Part shown: positions 23,674 to 33,031 of the stretch, piece after piece
Layout: each line of letters begins with the position of its first letter
How positions within the stretch are numbered: position 1 is the first letter of the stretch
NCBI GenBank assembly: GCA_001600875.1
Contig: BCLD01000008.1
Span: forward strand, 615,216-679,215
Direction of reading: 5' to 3'
Length of the DNA stretch: 64,000 bases
Origin: Solicoccozyma terricola
Taxonomy: Eukaryota > Basidiomycota > Tremellomycetes > Filobasidiales > Piskurozymaceae
The notes under the pieces: generated by a model
What the model saw: the letters and a program-made list of their open reading frames with translations, nothing else
What the model was told of the DNA's origin: nothing
Databases searched by the model: none
Program-made: the position numbers and the translations under genes

Positions 23674-25539
23674 TTAACGAATTCTTGGAGCACCACCTGC
23701 TCCTCCTAGACTTCCACCACCTGGTCCACCAGACCCGCCGCCAAACAGACTCCCCATCAAACTCATAAGATCCGGTCCTCCTGCTTGTCTAGGTTGGGGA
23801 ACGAGGAAAGTGTTGGTTGAGATATGAAGGATCGCCTTTTTCCCCAATTACATGGTTGGGAATTGTTTTAGAGTGTCAAAACTACACGGCTTCTCGGGGG
23901 TTTTTTTTTTCAGAGACCCGGAAAATTCGAAAAAAAACTCACCTCTTGAATGGATTGTTCATTTATCCCTCCTGACGATCGATATCGCCTGACTAATCCT
24001 TCCCATTCTTTGGGAATGCCGCCCGTTGTGCCTCTCGCCTGAACACCACTTGTTCCCTCTTTCGGTGCTCTTTGAATAGTGATTACAGCCAATTGCAAGA
24101 AATTCAACGTTTGAGAGGATGTGATGACAAGTTGAGCGTCAGAGTCTGGGACGGGAAGAGTCGAGTGAATGAAAGAAGGTAGGGATGAGAGACGAGTGAG
24201 GAAATGGGAGAGGAAGGAATGAGCTGGTGCGATTGCTGGTGGGTTGATTGAGATGTATCTGGTCGTCGTTGCGATTTGATAGCGTTAGAGAGACGCCACT
24301 TCAACCCACGTTTCCGACAAAGATATGTAACCGCTCACGGGAGAACAGCACGAAGCGCAAACGGTCCAGGATCCTCTTCGCCTTGTCTGCACCTTTTAAC
24401 GCGGTCGATTGTTCATCTATCGTCAGCTTGGGACTGTTTGAGGGGTTCTGTTCTACTCCCGCCGATTCACGACATACCATTCGTACATCATATCAGCAAG
24501 CATGACTGCCGCGTCTCTCTTACAGCTCGCGATCAGGTGCATCTCAGCTTGAGCGAATGCGCGATCTATAGCGTGCACAGGATATAAATTGGTTCGCTGA
24601 GCCGAAGACGTGGAAAAAAAAATCTCCCGCGAAAAGAAAAGAACCAAAAAAAAATCACCTTTGTAGTACAGCTCTCCCAAGTATTGATGTAAATCAGGAT
24701 CTCCAGTTGGACAATCCCCAAATTCCGAAGACCATCTACACGCAATGTCAACTTTTCAGTTGAGTTTCCCAATTTGCACTCTTTTTCACACATGACCCGA
24801 TGGACTCACTTGACAGCCGCATCAGCAAGCTTCTTCCGCCATGCACCTTGTCCCGTGAGAAGAGCCAGAAGTTGAGTGATACGAGCTGTAATTTCAATCG
24901 TAGCTTCGTTTATCAGCACAGGCCGAGATCACATTTTGCTTGTTACGCTCGGAGAAGAAAGCGAAGAGATCCATCGCTATGCTCAATGAAGAAAGCTAAT
25001 CTTGGGCAAAAACGATGATTGCTCACTTCGTTCGCGAATGCAAAGGAAGAAGAGAGTATCGATCACTCCGTCCGCGGAAAGAGAGTATTGCTCGCTTCGC
25101 TCACGACGTAATGAGCGCTCACTGCTGTTCGCAAGGAAGACACGCATGCTCGGTCGCACATCAACTCACCTCTACTCCCATCCGTCACGCCAACTCCGGC
25201 CTCCGTATACACCTTGACGAGATAACACCCCAAATCACACCCACTCCCCCACTCTCTAACCTTCAACAACTCCTTACTCGCTCCAAAAAGCACTTCAATC
25301 GCCGCATCCTCATTCGACGAATGAATCAACCTCGCTGCTGTCGTTCGAGCTTTTTGATGTGCCGAGTATGCGTCCGGTGGAGTGGATTGGAGATGGCGGA
25401 GGATTGGGGGGAGGAGCTTTGATGGTTCCGTGGGGTGGGCACGAGGTGGCATTGTTGGAAGTTGATTTGGATGGGATGGACTCGTTGGGATGCCAGCGTT
25501 GCGAAGAGCGAGAGCGAGCTGATTCCCCTGATTCGTCAT
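23674..25539 (-). CDS. GET4: GET4: tail-anchored protein targeting factor
   Basis: Get4 is an alpha-solenoid protein that, with Get5, hands tail-anchored proteins from Sgt2 to Get3 in the cytosol. The start is either ATG 25537-25539 or 25450-25452; the wider span is given. Exon 1 contains RLIHSSNEDAAIEVLFGAS and GSGCDLGCYLVKVYTEAGVG. Later exons give ARITQLLALLTGQGAWRKKL, GDPDLHQYLGELYYK, AFAQAEMHLIASCKRD, MLADMMYEW and DPGPFALRAVLP. The solenoid ends with the segment SQTLNFLQLAVITIQRAPKE. The last exon ends with a Gly-rich tail (GGGSGGPGGGSLGGAGGAP). These blocks follow the order of fungal Get4. Intron 1 (24886-25169, 284 nt) is unusually long and holds GCTCGC-type repeats. It shares a very short divergent promoter with TRM44. 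Confidence 0.9.
24930..25145. repeat. GCTCGC-type short repeat cluster in GET4 intron 1
   Basis: Degenerate units such as TTGCTCACTTCGTTCGCGAA and TTGCTCGCTTCGCTCACGA recur through 24935-25150, separated by GAAGAA-rich spacers. The same unit type fills introns of two neighbouring genes (29340-29520 and 32330-32640). Confidence 0.7.
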
Positions 25540-25626
25540 CAACAGCGCTGTCCCGAACTGCAAGCAAAAATGTTGAAACCAACCGCCCACCCCCCCATGC
25601 TCACCGCCTCTCCTTCTCTTCAGGCA

Positions 25627-27932
25627 ATGTCGGCAACTACTTCCAGCCAACCCACAGCTTCCCCGTCGCACACTAGACCACCCACTCCGTCTCAGCCACC
25701 ATCACGGCCCAAGTTCAATCCTACATCTCTTCCTCTCGATGGTTGCGAGCTAGCACAGTCGGACAACCCTGGATGGATCAATGTGATTGAAGCTCCCGCG
25801 TATTGTCCCTTGATCGTGGTGAGTGTGATCCACCCCCCGCATACATGAACTCCCTGCGCCACCAGCTGATACACTACCTTTCCGTGGTTATAGTTCACTC
25901 GAGTGTTGGATGAGCTTTGCCATCATCCAGAACGCAATTCGTCATTCATCCTACGAGCAGACATTCTTCACGAATTCGGGCCATCGACCAGTACTTCCTC
26001 CTCCGCACCAGCACCCTCATCCGCATCTCCCACGCCAAAGACACACACCATTTCAGTTCCTCCTCACTATACCTTGGTCAAATCCCTTCGACGGAAACTA
26101 CTACCACGTCGACCTATAATCGACGGGTCAATCGAGCAGAGTTGTTACTTTTATGAAACCGACAGTTCGTTTCTTGAAGGGGGAGCGGCAGGAACAGGGA
26201 AGGGGAAGGGAAAACAAGGAATGGTTCTCATGGTTCCAGAAGTAGAAACAGAGGAACAAATACCTTACTATCATCCGAAACTCCAAGCTTTGGCTTTCCA
26301 TTATACGGAAATCACCCATCGTTCGGTGTTTGATGATGATTCGAACCAAGATTCCACACCGTCTTCATCAACATCATCTTCAATACCGGAGCAACCACCG
26401 ATATTTGGTAGGATATCAATCTCCATCCTCCCATTTCCACAAGAATCAAATACATTCACCACCGCCTCTCCTTCAACGAATCAAGTAGGAACAGCAGATA
26501 AGGTATTACCAAACAGGACGTATAGAACTTGTTTACATCTCTTGGAAACGGTACATAAACATTCATATGGGAAGATGGTAGGGTATCAAAAACGAGTGAT
26601 TCATGATGTGAGGATATGACAGGAAAAGNGGGGGGGGGGGGGGGGGTTTNTTATCGTACCATTGACATATCCTCGTTGTTTTCCTTGTGACAGGTCGTTG
26701 TTGAGAAAACATCGTTTCAGGATTTATATTTGATAATGAAAGAGCGTCATAAACATCTAGATTCCAGAGTGTTAAAAGGTGGAGGAGGGAATAAATTACT
26801 TGATGTTAAAAGGCATGTATGGAAGGTGTGTGACCAAACCCCTAATTCAAACCCCGCCACAAAAAAACGTTTGCATTGACATTACCTTTCCTTGTGCAAC
26901 CTCGCAAAGGATGTAGCAGTGGCTACTTTCTTGATGCTTTTGTGGAAAGACATGTATCCTCCACGTCGTGAGGATGAAGTAGATATAAATGGACGAGATG
27001 CGGAGGAAAGTTGGAGGACATGGGGGAGACCGAAGGGAGGTTTTGTTGATCTGGGATGTGTGAGTACATAACGATGACGAGGCGGACCGTAGGGTGAAGA
27101 ATTGGGGGTTGATGATGGTTCGATTGTTATTCAGGGTAATGCATTACTCGTACATATCTTGACTGCTGAAGTGAGTAATAATGTCCTGCGTCAGACAATA
27201 CAACTCGTAACCCATCCTCCGTGAACATTACAGGGCTACGCTGGTGTCGGAATCGAGCTACGATCTCGTAAAACCTGGCCTTTATATCCACAATCGACGC
27301 AGGACGTATTGATTGAATCAGCTGTGGACCCAACTCGATGGTTTCCTTCGACGATGGAGGAATGGCAGGCTGGTGAATGGGAAGGGAGGGAGAGTTGTCC
27401 GTTGAAAGAAGGAGTGTTTTTGATTGGCAATCATGCTGATGAGATGACGGTAAGTCGGTGGAGAAAAAATCTTTCAATTTTCCCAGCCATGAATTTTGAA
27501 TTCTAATCTCGTCATTCGCGATCAAAGCCATGGATACCTCTCCTCTCTCTGATTCCACGAACCCCGATCCCGTTCCTCTCACTTCCATGTTGCCTACACA
27601 CCCTATCCTCCATGTTCACACTATCGTCCTTTAAACCACCTGCACACCACGCCACCCCTCCAGACGGGTTTGACCACGGTTTTCAATCCGGTGGAGAGTC
27701 TCGTTATACTGCGTATGTGATGTATCTTGGGTATCAGGGTTTATTAGCTGGTTGGAAGTGGGAGAAAGAAGGGATGAGAGTGCCGTCTACGAGAGGATGG
27801 GGGATAGTAGGTAGGGAGAGGTGGACGACGGAGGAGGAGGATGTGGATTGTAGAAGGTGGGCTTTGGAGCAGGTTAATGAAGTGAGAGGGAGGGGTTTTG
27901 TTGTTAGAGAAAAGGAAGGGAATCCACATTGA
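25627..27932 (+). CDS. TRM44: TRM44: tRNA(Ser) uridine-44 2'-O-methyltransferase
   Basis: Trm44 forms 2'-O-methyluridine at position 44 of serine tRNAs, using S-adenosylmethionine. The ATG is 25627-25629. The first exons carry a disordered start, then GWINVIEAPAYCPLIV and FTRVLDELCHHPERNSSFIL. A later exon begins VVVEKTSFQDLYLIMKERH, a family landmark. The methyltransferase core has KGGFVDLGCGNALLVHIL (motif I), GYAGVGIELRSRKTW (motif II), EGVFLIGNHADEMTPWIP, and LPCCLHTL. The C-terminus includes SRYTAYVMYLGYQGLLAGWK and ends GNPH at 27932. The intron near 26615-26695 contains a sense-strand poly-G run with two single N calls (26629, 26650), so assembly is uncertain there. It is convergent with the MoaB-like gene (65 bp apart). 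Confidence 0.92.
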
Positions 27933-27997
27933 TGACTGATGCATTAATTTGAGATGTAACCGGGTGACTGTGTTTCTTAACAACAACTTTGTCCGTT

Positions 27998-29988
27998 TTA
28001 CAACTTTGTCTTGTTGTCCTTGCCTCTTTCAACGACTTTCCCATCCAATTCCCTCGCTACCTCTACCCCCAGTTCTCTAATCCTCGATTCATTCAGCCCA
28101 ATGAGAGAAACGTGAACACCTTTATACAACATCGGATAACTCCCAACCCTAATCCCTTCCTTCCTTACCCTCTCATGCAAATTCGTCAAATACGGAGCGA
28201 TAGATGATTCTGGCATTTGAGTGAATATCAAATGTCGGAATGGTTTAGCACTGGAAGGTGGAAGAGGGAGGTATGGTGTCATTGATATTAACAATTGTTC
28301 AAAGAGGGATGGGATTCCAGGAAAGACGCAGAGCTAGAGGGGGAGGGAAAATCCCAACTCTTGCATGATTTAGCATAAATTCTCCGCATCAAACCCTGAA
28401 CCGACCCTCGCCACCGACTCACCTTCCCCATCAACCTAACCACAGGCACCCATTTCTCCTTATCAGTCCTCAACACTTCCACCCCTTCTCCAGATGGAAA
28501 CATTGCCATTCTCTCTCTCGCTTTAATCTGTTCCGGCGTCTGTGTCGTGTATACACCACGAGCTCGGAATGTAGATTTCATACGGGAGATTGTTTCGGTG
28601 TCTAGTGATAATGGGAGGGAGAATGCGGTAGCAAGTGCGGGGTAGGTTATATCGTCCTGTTGGGGGGGGNNNNNNNNNNNNNNNNNNNNNNNNNNNNNNN
28701 NNNNNNNNNNNNNNNNNNNNNNNNNNNNNNNNNNNNNNNNNNNNNNNNNNNNNNNNNNNNNNNNNNNNNNNNNNNNNNNNNNNNNNNNNNNNNNNNNNNN
28801 NNNNNNNNNNNNNNNNNNNNNNNNNNNNNNNNNNNNNNNNNNNNNNNNNNNNNGGGGGGATTTGCAAGGGTGAAGTGATTTAGAGGATTATGTCTCATTG
28901 AGATATTGGGGAGAAACCCGAATGGCTCACATGGGTTGGACCTGCGATTCCCCCGAAGTGTACGGGGGGTGTTCCGATTCAGCACCGCCCCTCTACCCTC
29001 ATATTAAATCACATGTCACATAACTCACCAATACCACCACTCGTCACTACCCAATCATATTCCTTGACCATCCGCCTAGCAGCTTCAACGATCTGATCTT
29101 CTTCATCTGGTATTACCTCGATTCGTTTTCTGTTTTCGGTGCGTGGGATGGGGATGGGGGGGTGGGATTGGTGAAATCGTCAAGTTCAGTCTGATACGAG
29201 TAATTGTTGGCTATGCTTTCGAAAGAAAATAGAGTGATTCCCTTCTCTCTCGAAGAACTATCGTTCGCCTCCGATTGCAATACAACAACCTTTTCATTTC
29301 GCAATGGAATGAGTTTTTGTTCCATTACGATTTTGCATGGAGGATAGCGTTTGCGAGACCGATAATCTTTCTTCCGTGAAGAAATGAATGATCATTGCGT
29401 TCGCGGAAGAGGACGATTGCTCGGTTCGCTCGCGACAAAAGGAAGAAATAAGTACTCCACTACGATCTCGGAGAAAGGCTCCCGTTAGGGAACTTGGGTC
29501 TTCGCTCCGTGACGAAAACAGAGTGCTGGTTAAAACGTTCGGAATTATTTAAGAAAAAAGAGACGCTCACGTACAATTCAATCCCCAAATCGAAACAATG
29601 TTTAGCGAAGAAATTCGAATTTGAATCCCTCGTCTGTCAATCGCCCCATCCCTTCAGTTTCTTATAGAATAGAATATATACATATATATATATATAATCC
29701 ATTTCATTCATCATTCTCTTTCACGATTTCCAAACTCACCTTTCCATTCAACACTTCATCACCAATGATCAAACATCCAGCTGTTTTAATATACCTCCCA
29801 TCACCTAACGGAGATGAATGGACATCTACCGGTGATAGCTCGAAATTGACCGATTGGATTTCATCTACGGGTGGACCGGGTGGACAATGAGGTGGTGTGG
29901 ACATGGATATTGTACGATGGATGATTGATGGTGGGGTATGGAATCTGAGAGTGGGTATTGCAGATGATCGAAGTACTGATCTGATCAT
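27998..29988 (-). CDS. Molybdopterin-binding (MoaB/CinA-like) domain protein, probably mitochondrial
   Basis: Proteins with this MoCF-biosynthesis fold bind molybdopterin, or act as the N-terminal half of FAD-synthase/pyrophosphatase-like enzymes. The ATG 29986-29988 opens an Arg/Ser presequence (MIRSVLRSSAIPTLRFH). Motifs, exon by exon, are TAGCLIIGDEVLNGK, FFAKHCFDLGIEL, KRIEVIPDEEDQIVEAARRM and VVTSGGIG. An 11-nt micro-exon (28941-28931) supplies GPTH, and the next exon DDITYPALATAFSLP. Joined, they give the signature SGGIGPTHDDITY. The C-terminal domain contains FPSGEGVEVL and FTQMPESSIAP, stopping at 27998. Intron 2 (29574-29130, 445 nt) carries short repeats. The second gap lies in the intron before DDITY. 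The exact biochemical role is not assigned. Confidence 0.85.
28670..28853. other. Assembly gap (184 N) inside an intron of the MoaB-like gene
   Basis: The gap is flanked on both sides by poly-G on the plus strand (C in the sense of the minus-strand gene). This is the same composition as the C-tract introns elsewhere, suggesting a long homopolymer that broke the assembly. Confidence 0.98.
29340..29520. repeat. GCTCGC-type short repeat cluster in MoaB-like gene intron 2
   Basis: Contains ATTGCGTTCGCGGAAGA, TTGCTCGGTTCGCTCGCGA and TTCGCTCCGTGACGA units spaced by GAAGAAAT-like spacers. It is related to the clusters at 24930-25145 and 32330-32640. Confidence 0.6.
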
Positions 29989-30095
29989 TCGGGGGGTGGT
30001 GGTGGTGGTTATTGAGTGTAGGTGGGGACAAACACGATGGGATGAGGTGGTCGTAGTGGTTGCAGCGAGATCGGGGTCAAGGTGTGGGGAGTTGA

Positions 30096-30103
30096 TGACG
30101 TCA
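30096..30103. promoter_or_regulatory. CRE/ATF palindrome TGACGTCA
   Basis: TGACGTCA lies within the 12-bp palindrome GATGACGTCATC, 108 bp upstream of the MoaB-like start (29988, minus). bZIP (Atf/CREB) proteins normally read this site; its use here is inference. Confidence 0.45.
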
Positions 30104-30271
30104 TCACGAATCCCCAGTCAAGGGCGGGTACCACCACTGTCGGAGTGGTGGGATGGTGGTGCATGCTTGGTAGAATGTAGTGAGTGGTGTACTATACATA
30201 TCCCATATCCCCCGAGCCGTTGTGCTACCACGTATCCCACTCTCTATCCATCCCACTCTGTCTTCCCGACC

Positions 30272-30714
30272 ATGCTCTTCCCCTCCTATGCGTGGCTTGT
30301 TCCCTGTTTCCATTATGCCACGTCATTGTCACACACAGTCCCCCCCGCCGCCCCGCCCCCGTCCCCCGTTGGTTCCAATAATTTCGATGCTTCGACCACG
30401 TCCAGGGCACCCGTCGGCTCCTTCTCCAACAACATCAAACCACACAGGTAATGTTCCCCCGTCCCCTTCCTCGCATGTCCATTCACTGACATTATGCAAT
30501 ATAGCTCAAAGGTCACAATGCTCGTCACATACACAGGGGAATATGCGTATCATCTTGGGTACGTTACGTCTTCATCAATCCTCGTTTTAAAACCCAAAAA
30601 AAAAAAAAAAAGACAACCCATACTTACTCCCCCCCCCCACCCCTCCTCCTCCCATCCATACAGACTCGTTCCTCGATCTTCGCATCATTCCTCACATTCA
30701 CGAGCGGGTTAAGG
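30272..30714 (+). CDS. Tentative small spliced gene, no recognised product
   Basis: An ATG at 30272 opens a Pro/Ser/Asn-rich reading that can splice 30447/30505 and 30558/30664, with good GTAATG/TATAG and GTACGT/ACAG sites. It gives a tail such as KVTMLVTYTGEYAYHLG, with a stop near 30710. A second frame through the same exons also stays open, ending ...ERVKVLVF near 30729. Having two competing frames, and no family resemblance, makes this weak. It could equally be leader or non-coding sequence. The second intron contains an A run and C-rich tract. Confidence 0.2.
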
Positions 30715-30735
30715 TCCTGGTATTCTAGCCCTCTT

Positions 30736-31263
30736 CTCCTCTTTCTTTTTTTTTTAATTTTATTAAAAAGAAAAAAAAAAAAGGAGGTTGAACAATCTCG
30801 CTAAACGCGAGCAGTCCTAATAGGGCTGATTTTGGGTATCCGACCAGAAATGAAACAAAAAATTCGTCTCAACCGTCCTTTCCCTTTTTGTCTTTATTCT
30901 TAGGAAAAGGGATTAGAAAGGGGAACCCTGAGATTCTTGTGTGGGTTTTTTTTTGGAGGGGTTTGATCTTCCTTGATTCACCTGCACGAGAGGAGGGAAT
31001 AGGCGGGGTGTTTTTTTAAATGGGACTTGGTATGGGTATGAGGGTCGCCTGAATCTTTCGAATCTTTTCCCCCCTGTGTTAAAAACGGGGGGGGGAAAAG
31101 AGCTACGTTTGAATTCAGTTTTCAAACGTAGTGTGTTGTCGAGCGTTTGAAACCTCGAACCGAAAGTAACAAGGCTTCAGTGCAATTTCGTGACGTTTCC
31201 CTTTTTAATAAAATTCCCCAGATCATCTCGATATTTTCTTGAAGAAAATGCGAGATGTTGGGG
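30736..31263. other. Gene-free block of serial hairpins (candidate structured RNA)
   Basis: No supportable open frame. There are seven or more inverted repeats in a row: 30736-30787 (T-run/A-run with TCCT...AGGA ends), 30797-30811 (CTCGC/GCGAG), 30812-30828, 30882-30911 (CCCTTTT/AAAAGGG), 31064-31100 (CTTTTCCCCCC/GGGGGGAAAAG), 31103-31131 (CTACGTTTGAA with its exact complement, 7-nt loop) and 31216-31263 (about 22 bp, imperfect). It does not match any snRNA, SRP, RNase P or snoRNA core that I know. Strand and transcription are unknown. Confidence 0.4.
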
Positions 31264-31523
31264 AAGGGGATAACTCAATCAGGACTACTCTTGGGCTGTG
31301 TGTTGTTTTTCTTTTTGATTTGTTGTTGAATGGCTGAAAAGCCTAGATTTTTTTTTTTTCCCCGCCTCATTTCGATGATCCTTCCTCGTTCCTCCGTCTT
31401 CTCGTCGTTTCATGTTCATGTTCGATTCTCATGTAACTCGGATGGGAATATTAAATCGTATTCATGCTTTTCATATTATAAAACCAAATATGACGCATTC
31501 CCACCGCATCGCACCAACCATTC
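31264..31523. other. Non-coding interval, 3' flank of the ssSPT gene
   Basis: T-rich and A-rich tracts, nothing codable. It probably contains the 3' UTR and terminator of the minus-strand gene that stops at 31524. Confidence 0.4.
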
Positions 31524-32716
31524 CTACAGCTCACCCACGACCTGATCCCCAAACCCAACTCTCCTCCTCAACCCATCCACAACACCCATCCCCCACCTAA
31601 CCCACTCCGTCTTCCCTTCCAACCAAATCTGCTCCAACCCTTTCCCATCAACGTCCCTTAACCCAACCCACATCCTCAATCCTTTCCCAATCTCATACAT
31701 CACATTAGCTCCTTCTTCACCATATACGTAGTATGCGAATCGTCGACGGAGGAAAGCGAGGTGGGATGGGAGGTAGGTTGATATTGAGATGTAAAGGAGG
31801 GATGTTAGGAGGGTGAGAGAGATCCCTATGGGGTCGGTTGAGAGGGAGGGGGGGTGGGGGGCGTCAAGTAGTGAGGGGTGGTAATGATCGGTAGAGGTGG
31901 TTGTTTCACGGTATGAAGTGGTGAGATGATGTATTAGGTAGTCGTGGGGAAATCGTGTATATCGAAACGATTCGAGAAAAAAAAAGAGATATAGCAGAAC
32001 ACTCGGGTCAGTTTCATCCCATGTCCCATACCACGTTTTTTTCTTTTCTTCTTCGAATCGTGCGAATAGGGGAGGGATAGTTTCCAACGAACTCACATAT
32101 TAATAACACCTCCCATGGTTCCAACATCGCCAATCCAAAAGTCGCTTCGAATCTAACACTGTATCGATCGAGAAAAAAAACATATACGGTAGAGAAGCAC
32201 AAGTACATCAGTTTTCCATCGAGTTGAACCGGGACGCCAATTTTTTATAATAGAATCTTTAAACAACCCCCCAAGGAAGATGTAAAAGAGGAAGAAGAGG
32301 AGAATAATTCTGTGCGCTCGATAGCGAAGAAACAGTAGTACGTCGCTCGCTACGTTCGCAGGAGACAGTAATCTTGGCTTTGCCGAAGAGATGAGTCAGA
32401 GTGCTTGCTGTGCTCGCAAGTAGGGTTGGTTATTCTTCGCCATCGCTCAGGAGCATATTGCTCGCTGCGCTCGCAAGAAGATATAGTCTTCGCTGCGCTC
32501 GCAAGAAGAGATATTCTTCGCTACGCTCAGGGATATATTGCTCGCTACGCTCGCGAAGAAACAAATGCTCGCTGCGCTCGCAAGAAGATATACTCTTCGC
32601 TACGCTCAGGGAACATTGCTCGCTACGCTCGCGACGCCCACTCACCGCCATTTCCAGATCAAGCGTCGAATCCCGCCTGCTGAAGGTGGTTGATGTGGTA
32701 CGCGAAGTGAGTCCAT
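31524..32716 (-). CDS. Small subunit of serine palmitoyltransferase (ssSPT/SPTSSA-like)
   Basis: ssSPT proteins stimulate the Lcb1/Lcb2 enzyme that starts sphingolipid synthesis at the ER. Three exons join in phase. Exon 1, 32716-32646, gives MDSLRVPHQPPSAGGIRRLI-WKWR. Exon 2 starts at 32158 and gives VRFEATFGLAMLEPWEVLLI. Exon 3 begins with ISLTLLTSLLYISISTYLP. The family hallmark is an amphipathic W-x-x-x-(Y/R/F) segment ending (A/M)LEPWE just before a single membrane span, exactly as here. The C-terminal extension (about 90 residues after the span, ending GDQVVGEL) is longer than in animal members. Intron 1 (32159-32645, 487 nt) is the longest seen in the window and is filled with GCTCGC-type repeats. 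The exon 2/3 junction was chosen for phase and membrane continuity. Confidence 0.8.
32330..32640. repeat. GCTCGC-type tandem/interspersed repeat array in ssSPT intron 1
   Basis: About ten units of 22-30 bp with cores like TTCGCTACGCTCAGGGA, TGCTCGCTGCGCTCGCAAGA and TGCTCGCTACGCTCGCGAAG. A composite of three units occurs twice (about 32455-32570 and 32570-32632). Spacers are GAAGATATA-like. The last unit ends within 10 bp of the splice donor. Confidence 0.9.
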
Positions 32717-33031
32717 CTGTGGGGATGAGGGGAAGCGTGGTCTAGGTGTGTAGATGGTGTAGATGATGGATGGTGGATGGTGGATGGTGGATGATCCGGA
32801 GTGAGAGTGCCCCCCCCCCTCTCTTCTCCTCGCCTGCGTGTGAATTTGCGTGTCTGTGTTTGTTTACACCCCTCCCTTTCAACGCCATATCCACCACCAC
32901 CACCACCTCCTTCTCGTCCATCCTCACAGCACCTCCTCATCCCCACTCCACCGCCATCATCATGTCACTCTCCCACCCAACCTCATAGTCCCCCACCCGA
33001 TCCCACCAATCTCACACCGATCTCACGTCAC
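32717..33031. promoter_or_regulatory. Divergent promoter between ssSPT and an uncharacterised gene
   Basis: 315 bp between start codons. It has a GATGGTGGAT/GATGGATGG imperfect tandem (32755-32790), a C run (32811-32818) and CACCACCAC-rich leader sequence on the plus side. No clear TATA box. Confidence 0.4.

Noticed and set aside
29113..29325. Minus-strand frame inside intron 2 of the MoaB-like gene
   Set aside because: It lies between exons that phase correctly without it.
32330..32640. CRISPR-like regular repeats
   Set aside because: The genome is eukaryotic, units vary in length and sequence, and spacers are themselves repetitive.
32405..32745. Open frames on both strands through the GCTCGC array (repeated S-L-R-S-R / E-R-S-E type peptides)
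   Set aside because: They are translations of the repeat inside ssSPT intron 1; no start context and all frames are equally open.
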